A stretch of 64,000 nucleotides of DNA from Thermodesulfobacteriaceae bacterium (GTDB lineage: Bacteria > Desulfobacterota > Thermodesulfobacteria > Thermodesulfobacteriales > Thermodesulfobacteriaceae): the NCBI GenBank assembly GCA_025062245.1, contig JANXAD010000001.1, positions 29,508-93,507 of the forward strand, given 5' to 3'. Of the stretch, positions 18,399-25,922 are shown one piece after another. Numbering within the stretch: the first letter of the stretch is position 1; each line of letters starts with the position of its first letter. The notes under the pieces were generated by a model. It was not told where the DNA came from. It did no database searches and saw nothing but the letters and a program-made list of their open reading frames with translations. The position numbers and the translations under genes are program-made.

Positions 18399-19800
18399 TT
18401 TGGGTTTTCTCAGATAACAATTTTTCTACAATTCTTTCCATCTTTAAAGCTCTTGAACCCTTTATTAAAATAATGGCTTTTTCAAATTTTAACTCCCTTT
18501 CCAAATCCTTCAAAAGGGCTTCAACTTCTGAATAAATTTTAAAGGGTTTTTTAGATAGAGAAAAACCCTGGGCATACTCTTCAGCCATCTCCCCTACAAA
18601 ATAAGCTTCTTCTACCACCTCTCCTGCTTTTCTACCTATTTCTCTATGAAATTCCTTGGCATAACTTCCTAATTCTTTCATATCTCCTAAAATAGCTACT
18701 TTTTTCATCTCCTTTACACCAAGGGTTAATAAAAACTCTAAGGCTGTCTTCATAGAACCTGGATTGGCATTATAAGTATCATCAATAACCCAAAAATCAG
18801 CGGCCTTATAAACCTTAATTCTTGAGTATAGAGAAATTTTCTTTCCCAAGTTTTCCAAAATTTCCTTTAGGTCTAATTCAAAACAAGAAGCTACTGCTAA
18901 ACCAGCTAAAAGGTTTAAAAGATAGTGCTTTCCAAAATTTGGGATTTCTAAAGGATAGGTATTCCCTTGATAACTAATTTGAGCCTTTATTTTACTTTCC
19001 TCTATTTCTACTTTTGATATTGAAAAATCTGCTTCAGGATTAAAACCAAAGGATATTTTGCGTTGAGAAAAAAGTTTAGTCCTTTCTCTCACCAGAGGCT
19101 GGTCATAGTTATAAATTAGGGTTCCACTTGAAGAGGTATACTCAAAGAGTTTAATTTTTTCTTCTAAAACTCCTTCCACACTTCCCAGGCCTTCTAAATG
19201 GGCAGGATAAACGCAAGTAAGAACTGAAATTTGAGGTTCGATAATTTGAGCTAACCTTTCAATCTCTCCAGGAGCATTAGTTCCCACCTCTAATACAGCT
19301 ATCTCAGTATCCTCTTTAAAGGACAGGATGGAAAGGGGAACCCCTATTAGATTATTATAATTAGCTAAATTTTTGGAAGTCTTAAAATAGAGGTTTAAGA
19401 TGGAAAAGGTGAGTTCCTTAGTAGTAGTTTTACCACAAGAACCTGTAATCCCAATTACCTGAAAATTAAGTTTTTTTCTCCAAAAATTTCCTAAATCTCC
19501 CAAAGCTTTTAGGGTATCTTTGACCAAAATTACCGAAATAGTTTTAGGAATCTCTTCTACTTTAAAACCCTCAGGAAAGTAAGCCAGCACTAAACCTTTA
19601 GCTCCTTTATCTAAAGCAGTCTTCCAAAAGGTATGTCCGTCAAAGTTTTTACCTTTTAAAGCCCAAAACAAGAATCCAGGCTGAATAATTCTCGTATCTG
19701 TGGAAATACCCTGAAAAGGAATACCCATATCACCATTTATTAAAAGTCCTTGAGTAGCTCTAATAATATCTTCCGTGGTAAGTTTGACTTCTACATTCAT
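18373..19800 (-). CDS. murF: UDP-N-acetylmuramoyl-tripeptide--D-alanyl-D-alanine ligase
   Basis: Mur ligase adding D-Ala-D-Ala, 475 residues. The N-terminal substrate domain contains GISTDTRIIQPGFLFWALKG, the P-loop is GITGSCGKTTTKELT, followed by NYNNLIGVPLSIL, and the central/C-terminal parts have DDTYNANPGSMKTALE and ILGDMKELG. The start overlaps murE by ATGA and the end overlaps mraY. Confidence 0.97.
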   Translation of the reverse strand: MNVEVKLTTEDIIRATQGLLINGDMGIPFQGISTDTRIIQPGFLFWALKGKNFDGHTFWKTALDKGAKGLVLAYFPEGFKVEEIPKTISVILVKDTLKALGDLGNFWRKKLNFQVIGITGSCGKTTTKELTFSILNLYFKTSKNLANYNNLIGVPLSILSFKEDTEIAVLEVGTNAPGEIERLAQIIEPQISVLTCVYPAHLEGLGSVEGVLEEKIKLFEYTSSSGTLIYNYDQPLVRERTKLFSQRKISFGFNPEADFSISKVEIEESKIKAQISYQGNTYPLEIPNFGKHYLLNLLAGLAVASCFELDLKEILENLGKKISLYSRIKVYKAADFWVIDDTYNANPGSMKTALEFLLTLGVKEMKKVAILGDMKELGSYAKEFHREIGRKAGEVVEEAYFVGEMAEEYAQGFSLSKKPFKIYSEVEALLKDLERELKFEKAIILIKGSRALKMERIVEKLLSEKTQNVLLPSLS

Positions 19801-21257
19801 AGGGGCTTAAGATTTTCCACAATTTTTAGAATTTCTTCTTTATCTGAAAAGGGAATTCTTTGGCCCTTAATTTCCAAATAATTTTCATGTCCTTTCCCAG
19901 CTATTAACAATATATCACCCTTTTTTAAATTTTTGAGAGCCCACTCTAAAGCTAATTTTCTATCAGGAATAACTTCATAAGGAGTTTTATGATTTAAGCC
20001 TTTTTTTATGTCCTTTATAATTTCTAAGGGTTCTTCAAATCTGGGATTATCAGAAGTTAAAATTACTAAATCTGAAAGTTCACTGGCAATTTTACCCATA
20101 AGGGGCCTTTTAGAGGCATCCCTATTTCCTCCACATCCAAAAAGAACTATAAGTCTATTTTTCTTAAGAGGGTTAAGACTCTTTAAGGCTACTTCTAAGG
20201 CCGATGGGGTATGAGCATAATCGATTAAAATTTTAGCCTCCTTAAATTCAGCTACTAATTCAAGTCTTCCTGGGGGATTTTTTAAATCCTTTAAAACTTT
20301 AATAAAATCTTCTTCCTCATAACCTAGGGCTAATAAAATACCCCAAAGGGTCATCAAATTTTTAGCTTGATAGTCTCCTACGAGAGAGGTAGAGATTTGA
20401 TATTCTTTACCTCTACTTTTAACCTTCAAAAGTAAGCCTTCAGTTCTTTCTAAAATTTCTACTCCTATTTCTCCATCGTTTACTAAAAGTTTAGGAAGGT
20501 CACTAAGTTCTTTTGCCAATCTTTCTCCGTAAGAAGTTTCCAAGGAAATCACAGCCTTTCCCTCGGGTTTTAAGTAATGGGTAAAAAGTTTTTTCTTAGC
20601 CTGGTAGTAGTTTTCCATAGTAAGATGATAATCCAGATGGTCTTGGGAAAGATTAGTAAAAACTCCAAGATCAAACTTAATTCCCCAGATTCTATCTTGA
20701 TCTAAAGCATGGGAAGAAACTTCCATAACTATGGTATTTATTCCCTTTTTTACGGTTTTTTGAAAAAGTTTTCCTAAGGTCAAAAGAGAAGGCGTAGTCT
20801 CTTTAGCTTCCAAGATTTCATCTCCTAATTCATAAAAGAGGGTTCCTAAATAAGCACTCTTAAGTCCTAAGTTAGAAAGAACCTTCTTGGTAAAATAACT
20901 TACCGAAGTTTTACCATTAGTCCCGGTAACTCCTATTAGGAAAAGTTTATCAAGGGGCACTTCATAATAGTTAAAAACCAATTGAAAAAGAGCTTTTTTA
21001 AGGTTTCTAACTTGAATTTGAAATACTTCCTTAAAAAGAGGATCTGGAGGAGTTTCTCTTAAAATAGCCTTAGCTCCCTTGGAAATAGCCTCTGGAATAA
21101 AATCTTCTCCATTTAAGGTACAACCTCTTTTAGCTATAAAGAGATAGCCTGGTAAAACTTCCTTAGAATTTTCCGTTATTCCATTTATAAAAATTTTTGA
21201 AGGTTGAGGAACTATTTTAACTATTTCTCCCTCTAAGATTGAAATTAATTCTTTCAT
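19797..21257 (-). CDS. murE: UDP-N-acetylmuramoyl-tripeptide synthetase
   Basis: Mur ligase adding the third residue of the stem peptide, 486 residues. Motifs are GITENSKEVLPGYLFIA, P-loop GVTGTNGKTSVSYF, the TTPSL substrate block, EVSSHALDQDRI and DYAHTPSALEVAL. In the C-terminal domain the sequence TSDNPRFEEP matches the DNPR motif that selects meso-diaminopimelate over lysine, so a DAP-type peptidoglycan is expected. It overlaps the ftsI-like gene and murF by 4 bp each. Confidence 0.97.
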   Translation of the reverse strand: MKELISILEGEIVKIVPQPSKIFINGITENSKEVLPGYLFIAKRGCTLNGEDFIPEAISKGAKAILRETPPDPLFKEVFQIQVRNLKKALFQLVFNYYEVPLDKLFLIGVTGTNGKTSVSYFTKKVLSNLGLKSAYLGTLFYELGDEILEAKETTPSLLTLGKLFQKTVKKGINTIVMEVSSHALDQDRIWGIKFDLGVFTNLSQDHLDYHLTMENYYQAKKKLFTHYLKPEGKAVISLETSYGERLAKELSDLPKLLVNDGEIGVEILERTEGLLLKVKSRGKEYQISTSLVGDYQAKNLMTLWGILLALGYEEEDFIKVLKDLKNPPGRLELVAEFKEAKILIDYAHTPSALEVALKSLNPLKKNRLIVLFGCGGNRDASKRPLMGKIASELSDLVILTSDNPRFEEPLEIIKDIKKGLNHKTPYEVIPDRKLALEWALKNLKKGDILLIAGKGHENYLEIKGQRIPFSDKEEILKIVENLKPL

Positions 21258-22231
21258 AGCTTTTGAGCTAAATGTTTTAAATTATTCAATTTTATTTGAG
21301 GTTTTTCTACAATTTCATCCATTAAAATTATAAGTCTATCTTTTTTAAAAGCCAAATAAAGAACTTTGTTCTCCAGATAAAAGATACAGGGAAATTTAGC
21401 AAACACTTCTAAGGAGGGTTGACAAAGGGGGACTCGAGGTAAAAGAGTAAGTTCCTCCGTATTATTACAAGCCTTGTTAAAAAACCACTTAGCCAAATGA
21501 AGAGGAGTTATTTTAACCTTAGAATTTTTATTAACTACCTTTATCTCTCCCAACTCCCAACGCAAAGAGGAAACTTCTTCCCTATTTAAACCAAAGTCTG
21601 AGAGAGGAAAATACTGAGTAAAATAAGAGCTTTCAGAGGGTTCCCAGTAAACTAAAAATTCTCCGCTTTTTAAATCTATTACCGCTACACTCAAAGGATT
21701 ATTTTTTATTCTATGGTATAATTCCCTCTGAAGTTTCATGTCCAAAGATATTCTAATCCAATTTCCTTCCTTTAAAACCCCATTAAAAATCATCTCTAAT
21801 CCAGAAACTCCTGTTTCGTTGATCACTTCCCCTATAAGAAATTTCATAAAAGGCTGTAAAAGGAGGCGAACATAATAACTCTCTATAAAAACATTTTCTT
21901 CTCTTTTTAATTTTTCAACTTCTTTGGAATCTATGTTATCTGAAAGCAACCACAAACCCTTTTTAGGAAGTTCTAAAAAGGAAGGCAGATATTTAGCAAC
22001 TAAAGGAGAAGGATTTTTACTAAAAAAACCTTCCTCAATTAAATAATAGGCTTTATAAAATTCTGTAGAAAGAGCAATGGGTTCAAAATTTCTATCTAAA
22101 ATAGCACCCCTTTTAACACTTGAGGAGATATCAGTCTTACCTTTTACTTTTGGCGTAGTCAAGCTTGAAGTAGAAATTAAGATAAAAATAAAGAGAAAGG
22201 AAAAAAAGCTAAATTTAAAGGGGGGCTTCAT
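21254..22231 (-). CDS. Degenerate FtsI/PBP-like protein lacking the transpeptidase active site
   Basis: About 325 residues, against roughly 550-600 for FtsI. The ATG at 22231 forms ATGA with the ftsL stop; a TTG 15 bp earlier is less likely. An N-terminal transmembrane segment leads into a recognisable PBP pedestal domain: KRGAILDRNFEPIALSTEFY (about 40-59), GVSGLEMIFNGVLKEG, and ISLDMKLQRELYHRI. A stub follows (VAVIDLKSGEFLVYWEPSE), then a jump to ITPLHLAKWF, normally far into the transpeptidase domain. The catalytic SxxK, SxN and KTG motifs are all absent, and the frame is open throughout. It occupies the ftsI position between ftsL and murE. Inference: a scaffold kept for contacts with FtsL/FtsQ, with catalysis done elsewhere. 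Confidence 0.82.
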   Translation of the reverse strand: MKPPFKFSFFSFLFIFILISTSSLTTPKVKGKTDISSSVKRGAILDRNFEPIALSTEFYKAYYLIEEGFFSKNPSPLVAKYLPSFLELPKKGLWLLSDNIDSKEVEKLKREENVFIESYYVRLLLQPFMKFLIGEVINETGVSGLEMIFNGVLKEGNWIRISLDMKLQRELYHRIKNNPLSVAVIDLKSGEFLVYWEPSESSYFTQYFPLSDFGLNREEVSSLRWELGEIKVVNKNSKVKITPLHLAKWFFNKACNNTEELTLLPRVPLCQPSLEVFAKFPCIFYLENKVLYLAFKKDRLIILMDEIVEKPQIKLNNLKHLAQKL

Positions 22232-22587
22232 TTTTCTAATTTCCAATAATCCTCTTTTTGAGGGGCTCTTAATCCCAAACTTTTAGCCTTTTCTAAAAGC
22301 ACCTCTTGAGAAGTTAGCTTTTTATATTCTTCCCTAAGAGCTTTATTTTCCCTTTCTAAGGTTTTTCTTTCTATTTTGTATTTAATAAATAGATAACCTT
22401 GGTAACCAAAAGCTATCCAAGAAAGGAGATTTAAAAAAATAAGTATAAATATTAAGCTCTTTAACAGGCACTCCTTTAAAAATTCCTTTAAAGAAGAGAT
22501 AGAAGACTCTGAAGAAAAATCCCTTTCCATGGAGGAATAATTAGGCCCTATAGAAGGCTTATAAATTATAGACTTAGGCATTTTCAT
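22228..22587 (-). CDS. ftsL: FtsL-like division protein
   Basis: A 119-residue protein with a cytoplasmic N-terminus of about 38 residues and one transmembrane helix (about 43-66, LKSLIFILIFLNLLSWIAFG). A charged coiled coil follows (KIERKTLERENKALREEYKK), and the end resembles the FtsL/DivIC motif (AKSLGLRAPQKEDYW). The family is poorly conserved in sequence; the call rests on topology, length and position between rsmH and the ftsI-like gene. Both neighbours overlap it by 4 bp. In other bacteria FtsL pairs with FtsB and activates FtsWI. Confidence 0.83.
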   Translation of the reverse strand: MKMPKSIIYKPSIGPNYSSMERDFSSESSISSLKEFLKECLLKSLIFILIFLNLLSWIAFGYQGYLFIKYKIERKTLERENKALREEYKKLTSQEVLLEKAKSLGLRAPQKEDYWKLEK

Positions 22588-23465
22588 ATTCTTTCCCCTA
22601 CCCTCATTTTAGCACTACGAGAACGGGGATTATGCTTGATTTCTGTTAAATCAGGAACGATAGGCTTTTTAGTAAGGACCTTTAGTCTCCCATCCCTTTT
22701 AAAGAATTCTTTTACTAATCTATCTTCCAAGGAATGAAAGGAAATAACCACCAATCTTCCTCCAGGCTTTAAAATTTCAGGTAGGTCCTCTAAAGCCTTT
22801 TTCAAATTCTCTAACTCCTTATTTACCTCTATTCTCAAACTTTGAAAAACTATAGGTAAAATTTGATTAATTCTTTTAGGAGAAGGATAAAGTTCTTTTA
22901 TGAGGGTTACCAAGTCAAAGGTAGTTTCAAAGTTTTTTTTCTTTCTCTTTTCTACAATTTTTTTAGCTAAGCTTTCTGCTTTAGGAACTTCTCCTTTTTT
23001 AAAAATGGTTACCAATTCTTCATAGGAAGAACGATGGAGAAGATCTTTAGCTGTAAGATTTAGCTCTAAGTTTATTCTCATATCTAAGGGTTCGTCTTTT
23101 TGATAGGAAAAACCTCTTTTAGAACCCTCTAAAAGAAAGGAGGAAAGTCCAAGATCTAAAAGAATTCCATCAACTAAAACCTTTTCTTGTTGAAGGATTT
23201 CTTTAGCAAAGATAAAATTTTGATTATAAAGTTTAATTCTTTCTTTATATTTTTCTAATCTTTTTAAGGCTAATTCATAGGAATCTTCATTCCATTCAAA
23301 TCCGTAAAGAAAAGAAGTATCTGAATTTTCTAAGATAGCTAAACTATGTCCTCCCAATCCCACGGTAGCGTCTAAATAAACTTTTCTATTTTTTTCTTCC
23401 ACTTTTAACCACTTTAAAACCTCTTTTAGTAAAACTGGTTCATGATAGGGTGTTTTTGTCTCCAT
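22584..23465 (-). CDS. rsmH: 16S rRNA (cytosine1402-N4)-methyltransferase
   Basis: SAM-dependent methyltransferase (MraW), 293 residues. It begins with YHEPVLLKEVLKWL, has the SAM motif YLDATVGLGGHSLAIL, GILLDLGLSSFLLEG, MRINLE for MRMD, VFQSLRIEVNKELENL, and the C-terminal VISFHSLEDRLVK. It methylates C1402 in the decoding site together with RsmI. It overlaps mraZ by 26 bp and ftsL by 4 bp. Confidence 0.96.
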   Translation of the reverse strand: METKTPYHEPVLLKEVLKWLKVEEKNRKVYLDATVGLGGHSLAILENSDTSFLYGFEWNEDSYELALKRLEKYKERIKLYNQNFIFAKEILQQEKVLVDGILLDLGLSSFLLEGSKRGFSYQKDEPLDMRINLELNLTAKDLLHRSSYEELVTIFKKGEVPKAESLAKKIVEKRKKKNFETTFDLVTLIKELYPSPKRINQILPIVFQSLRIEVNKELENLKKALEDLPEILKPGGRLVVISFHSLEDRLVKEFFKRDGRLKVLTKKPIVPDLTEIKHNPRSRSAKMRVGERI

Positions 23466-23904
23466 TTAGAAAGGAACTAACCTGTTTCCACAGTTGGCCA
23501 AAATTTTCTTTAGTTTCTTTAAATTCCTTTTCTAAAACCTTAGGATTCCAAATTTCAAAGTGATTGAGCATCCCCACTAAGACTATTTCTTTTTCTAATT
23601 TCATTTCTTCTCTTAAAGATTGAGGGATTAGAAGTCTTCCTTGTCTGTCAGGGTAGCATTCTTCTGCTGCTCCCCAAAAGTATCTAATGTATTGTCTTAT
23701 TTGGGGAATATCCCAGGGAAGCTTTAGAAGTTTTTCTTCAATTTTTTTCCATTCCTCTAAGGGATATACCACTAAGTAATCTGGAAAATTAGTAACAATA
23801 AGAACTTCACTTCCATATTTCACTCTTAAAATTTCTCTAAACTTATTAGGAAGGGCTACCCTTCCTTTTTCATCTAAGTGATGTTTATATTTTCCTCTAA
23901 ACAC
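23440..23904 (-). CDS. mraZ: Transcriptional regulator MraZ
   Basis: A 154-residue protein with two SpoVT/AbrB-like repeats: the first at KHHLDEKGRVALPNKFREIL, the second at ECYPDRQGRLLIPQSLREEM. MraZ forms a ring-shaped oligomer that binds tandem boxes upstream of its own operon and usually represses it. The start is GTG at 23904; no strong ribosome binding site precedes it because the space is filled by the MraZ-box repeats. It is the first gene of the long dcw operon. Confidence 0.95.
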   Translation of the reverse strand: MFRGKYKHHLDEKGRVALPNKFREILRVKYGSEVLIVTNFPDYLVVYPLEEWKKIEEKLLKLPWDIPQIRQYIRYFWGAAEECYPDRQGRLLIPQSLREEMKLEKEIVLVGMLNHFEIWNPKVLEKEFKETKENFGQLWKQVSSFLNGDKNTLS

Positions 23905-23935
23905 TATTTTCCATCTATTTCCACTTTATACCACT
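23901..23935 (-). promoter_or_regulatory. Tandem MraZ-box operator upstream of mraZ
   Basis: On the minus strand the sequence reads AGTGG-N5-AGTGG-N5-GATGG-N5-AGTGT. The four units start exactly 10 bp apart (23935, 23925, 23915, 23905), and the last covers the GTG start. MraZ operators in other bacteria are three or four short GTGG/TGGG-type repeats with the same one-turn spacing just upstream of mraZ. The overlap with the start and leader predicts autorepression. Confidence 0.72.
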
Positions 23936-23937
23936 AA

Positions 23938-23966
23938 AGCTTATTAAGAAATTTTTAAAAAGTCAA
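23938..23966 (-). promoter_or_regulatory. Candidate promoter of the dcw operon
   Basis: Minus-strand TTGACT (23966-23961) is followed after 17 bp by TAAGCT (23943-23938), a weak -10. The predicted transcript start would fall within the MraZ boxes, which fits repression by MraZ. The -10 is poor, so the exact element is uncertain. Confidence 0.4.
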
Positions 23967-24211
23967 GACCCTGTGAAGTAGTTATTTAGAAGTGGTTTCC
24001 AATAGTAGTGACAAACTAAGTAAGAATATTAATTTTTCCAATTTTAAGTGGCAAAATTCCCAAATCTTTTCCAACTTGAAGAACTCTCCCCAGAGATGAG
24101 AGTTATCAAGCTATCCAGATATATCCCGCCTCATTCCACATCATCCCACTTTGTCACTTCCCTTCGGAAACGACAACATTTATGTCAATTTTGGATATTA
24201 CTCTATACCTA
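23967..24211. other. Intergenic sequence between divergent mraZ and the glycosyltransferase
   Basis: About 245 bp with no convincing coding sequence on either strand. It holds a short inverted repeat (AACTCTC at 24082-24088 and GAGAGTT at 24098-24104) without a T-tract, so it is not a clear terminator. I see no IS signature here. Confidence 0.4.
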
Positions 24212-24240
24212 TTCTCTTGTTTAAGAAAATAGAATATAAT
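24212..24240 (+). promoter_or_regulatory. Candidate promoter for the glycosyltransferase gene
   Basis: A perfect TATAAT at 24235-24240 with TTCTCT (3 of 6 matches) 17 bp upstream. It lies 35 bp before the ATG at 24276, which is preceded by AAAGGGTG. Confidence 0.4.
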
Positions 24241-24275
24241 TTGGGTCAAAATTTGCGAATTTTAAAGGGTGCTAA

Positions 24276-25329
24276 ATGCTTTTTTTAAATGCTAAATTTT
24301 TAACTCAAAATTTTTCAGGAGTTCAAAGGTTCAGCTATGAATTAGCTAAAGAATTAATTAAAGAAAAATTTGAAATAAAAATAATTTCTCCCCAGAAGAG
24401 ATATTGGAAAAAAGAATGGACCTATGGTGAAATTGAAATAGCTGGAAAATTAAAAGGAATTTTATGGGAACAAGTAGAATTACCCTTTTATTTGAAGAAA
24501 AAAAAATAGTCCCTTTTTAATAAATCCAGGAAATACAGCCCCTATGAAATATGAGAAAAATATAGTTTTTAATCATGGTCTGGCTTGGAAAAGATATCCC
24601 CTATCCTTTTCTAATAAGTTTAGAATGTGGTATAATTTTTTGATTCCCAGAATATTAAAAGAAGCCCATTTAATTTTTGTGGTGAGTCAATTTAATAAGG
24701 AAGAATTAATTGAAGAATTTAAAATTGAAGAAAATAAAATAAAAATCTTATACCCAGGAATTTCAGAAAAATTTAAGTTTATGAATCTAAAGAGAGAAAA
24801 TTTTATTCTTTATGTTGGGAATATACAACCTTATAAAAACTTAAAAAATCTTTTTAAAGCCTTCCAAATTTTAAGAAGAAATGGAAGAGAAATAGAACTA
24901 TGGATAGTGGGAATAAAGGATAAAAGGGTATTTAAAAATGAGGAATTTAGGGAATTTAATTTTCAAGGAGTGAAATTTCTTGGATATAAAGAAGATCAAG
25001 AACTTTTAGAATTATACAATAAAGCTCAAAGCCTGGTTTTACCAAGTTTTTATGAAACCTTTGGTTTTCCGTTACTTGAAGCTATGGCTTGCGGATGTCC
25101 TGTCATAGCTTCCAAAATCCCAGCTCTTCTTGAAATAGCCCAAGACTCAGCTTTATTTATAAATCCTCATAAACCAGAAGAAATAGCAAATGGGTTAGAG
25201 GAAATTTTAGATAATCAAAATTTAAGAGAAAACTTAATTCAAAAAGGATTTAAAAGAGTTGAAAAATTTAGGTGGAATTATGCCATAAAGACCTTCTTAA
25301 CCACTTTAAAAGACTTTAATCTCCTTTAA
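24276..25329 (+). pseudogene. GT4-family glycosyltransferase with a frameshift at a run of nine A
   Basis: Two frames together make one glycosyltransferase of about 350 residues. The first part (MLFLNAKFLTQNFSGVQRFS ... WEQVELPFYLKKKK) stops at a TAG at 24507-24509. The +1 frame then continues NSPFLINPGNTAPMKYEK and contains HLIFVVSQFNKEELIEEF, LYPGISEKF and the GT4 donor-site block FYETFGFPLLEAMACGCPVI. The break lies in an A9 run; eight A would restore one open frame. It could be a real frameshift, a sequencing error, or transcriptional slippage. No other decay is visible, so a functional product by slippage is possible. It probably acts on a cell-surface glycan; substrate unknown. Confidence 0.72.
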
Positions 25330-25337
25330 AAGTTCTT

Positions 25338-25697
25338 TTAAGTTTCTGAAGAGGCTTTTTCCCTTTTCTTTGATGGAAAATCCATCCAAAGTTCTTCTAA
25401 AGCATATACTTTCCTAACAGGTTCATAAAAAAGGTGAACTATTACTGTATCGTAATCTAACACAATCCACTGCCCCAGTTCCAAACCTTCAATACCTAAG
25501 GGCTTAATCTTAAACTTTTCTAATTCCGTAATTAAATAGTCTACCAACCCTTGGGTGTGCCTGGTTGAATAGGCACTACAAATCACAAAAAAATCCGTAA
25601 AATCTACCTTCTTTCTAAGGTCTATAACTACTATGTCTTCAGCCTTTTTAAACTCTAAAAGCCTTACAATTTCTTGAACTAAAACTTCGCTATCTAT
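25338..25697 (-). CDS. rsfS: Ribosomal silencing factor RsfS, probable AUA start
   Basis: RsfS binds ribosomal protein uL14 and blocks 30S-50S joining. The core reads KKAEDIVVIDLRKKVDFTDF followed by FVICSAYSTRHTQGLVDYL, then LGQWIVLDYDTVIVHLF and YALEELW. The first ATG/GTG/TTG in frame (GTG at 25586) falls inside this core, so translation must begin earlier. Upstream the frame is open to a TGA but has no ATG, GTG or TTG. The ATA at 25697 gives MDSEVLVQEIVRLLEFKKAE, a normal N-terminus of 119 residues. It has GGAGAGG 5 bp before it and forms ATAG with the stop of the upstream gene. AUU eight codons earlier is a less likely alternative. Confidence 0.8.
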   Translation of the reverse strand: MDSEVLVQEIVRLLEFKKAEDIVVIDLRKKVDFTDFFVICSAYSTRHTQGLVDYLITELEKFKIKPLGIEGLELGQWIVLDYDTVIVHLFYEPVRKVYALEELWMDFPSKKREKASSET

Positions 25698-25897
25698 ACT
25701 TTCCTCTCCATTACCAATTTTGCAAAAAGTTCAAAACTTCTATCATAGGTAGCTTCATATTCTTTGGGAAAAAAACACCCTGGAAGCTGACGCATCCTGA
25801 GATGATACTTTAAACACTCACAACAAATTCCCTTTTTAGAACAAGGTTCATAGGTGCACCTACAAAACTTTAAGTTTTCTTCTTTTTGGCACTCCAT
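25694..25897 (-). CDS. DUF6485 family cysteine-rich small protein
   Basis: A 67-residue protein rich in cysteines: KFCRCTYEPCSKKGICCECL, then LPGCFFPKEYEATYDRS. The spacing suggests a small zinc- or iron-binding domain. It matches the DUF6485 pattern; no function is known to me. It lies between glmS and rsfS on the minus strand and ends in the ATAG overlap with rsfS. Confidence 0.72.
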   Translation of the reverse strand: MECQKEENLKFCRCTYEPCSKKGICCECLKYHLRMRQLPGCFFPKEYEATYDRSFELFAKLVMERKV

Positions 25898-25922
25898 TCC
25901 TTAAGCCTCCTTTAAAAAAGAC

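Noticed and set aside
24082..24104. AACTCTC/GAGAGTT hairpin as a terminator
   Set aside because: Only a 7-bp stem with a 9-nt loop and no T-tract on either strand.
25584..25586. GTG at 25586 as the rsfS start
   Set aside because: It would remove the conserved first strand and helix (KKAEDIVVIDLR) of RsfS, and no ribosome binding site precedes it.
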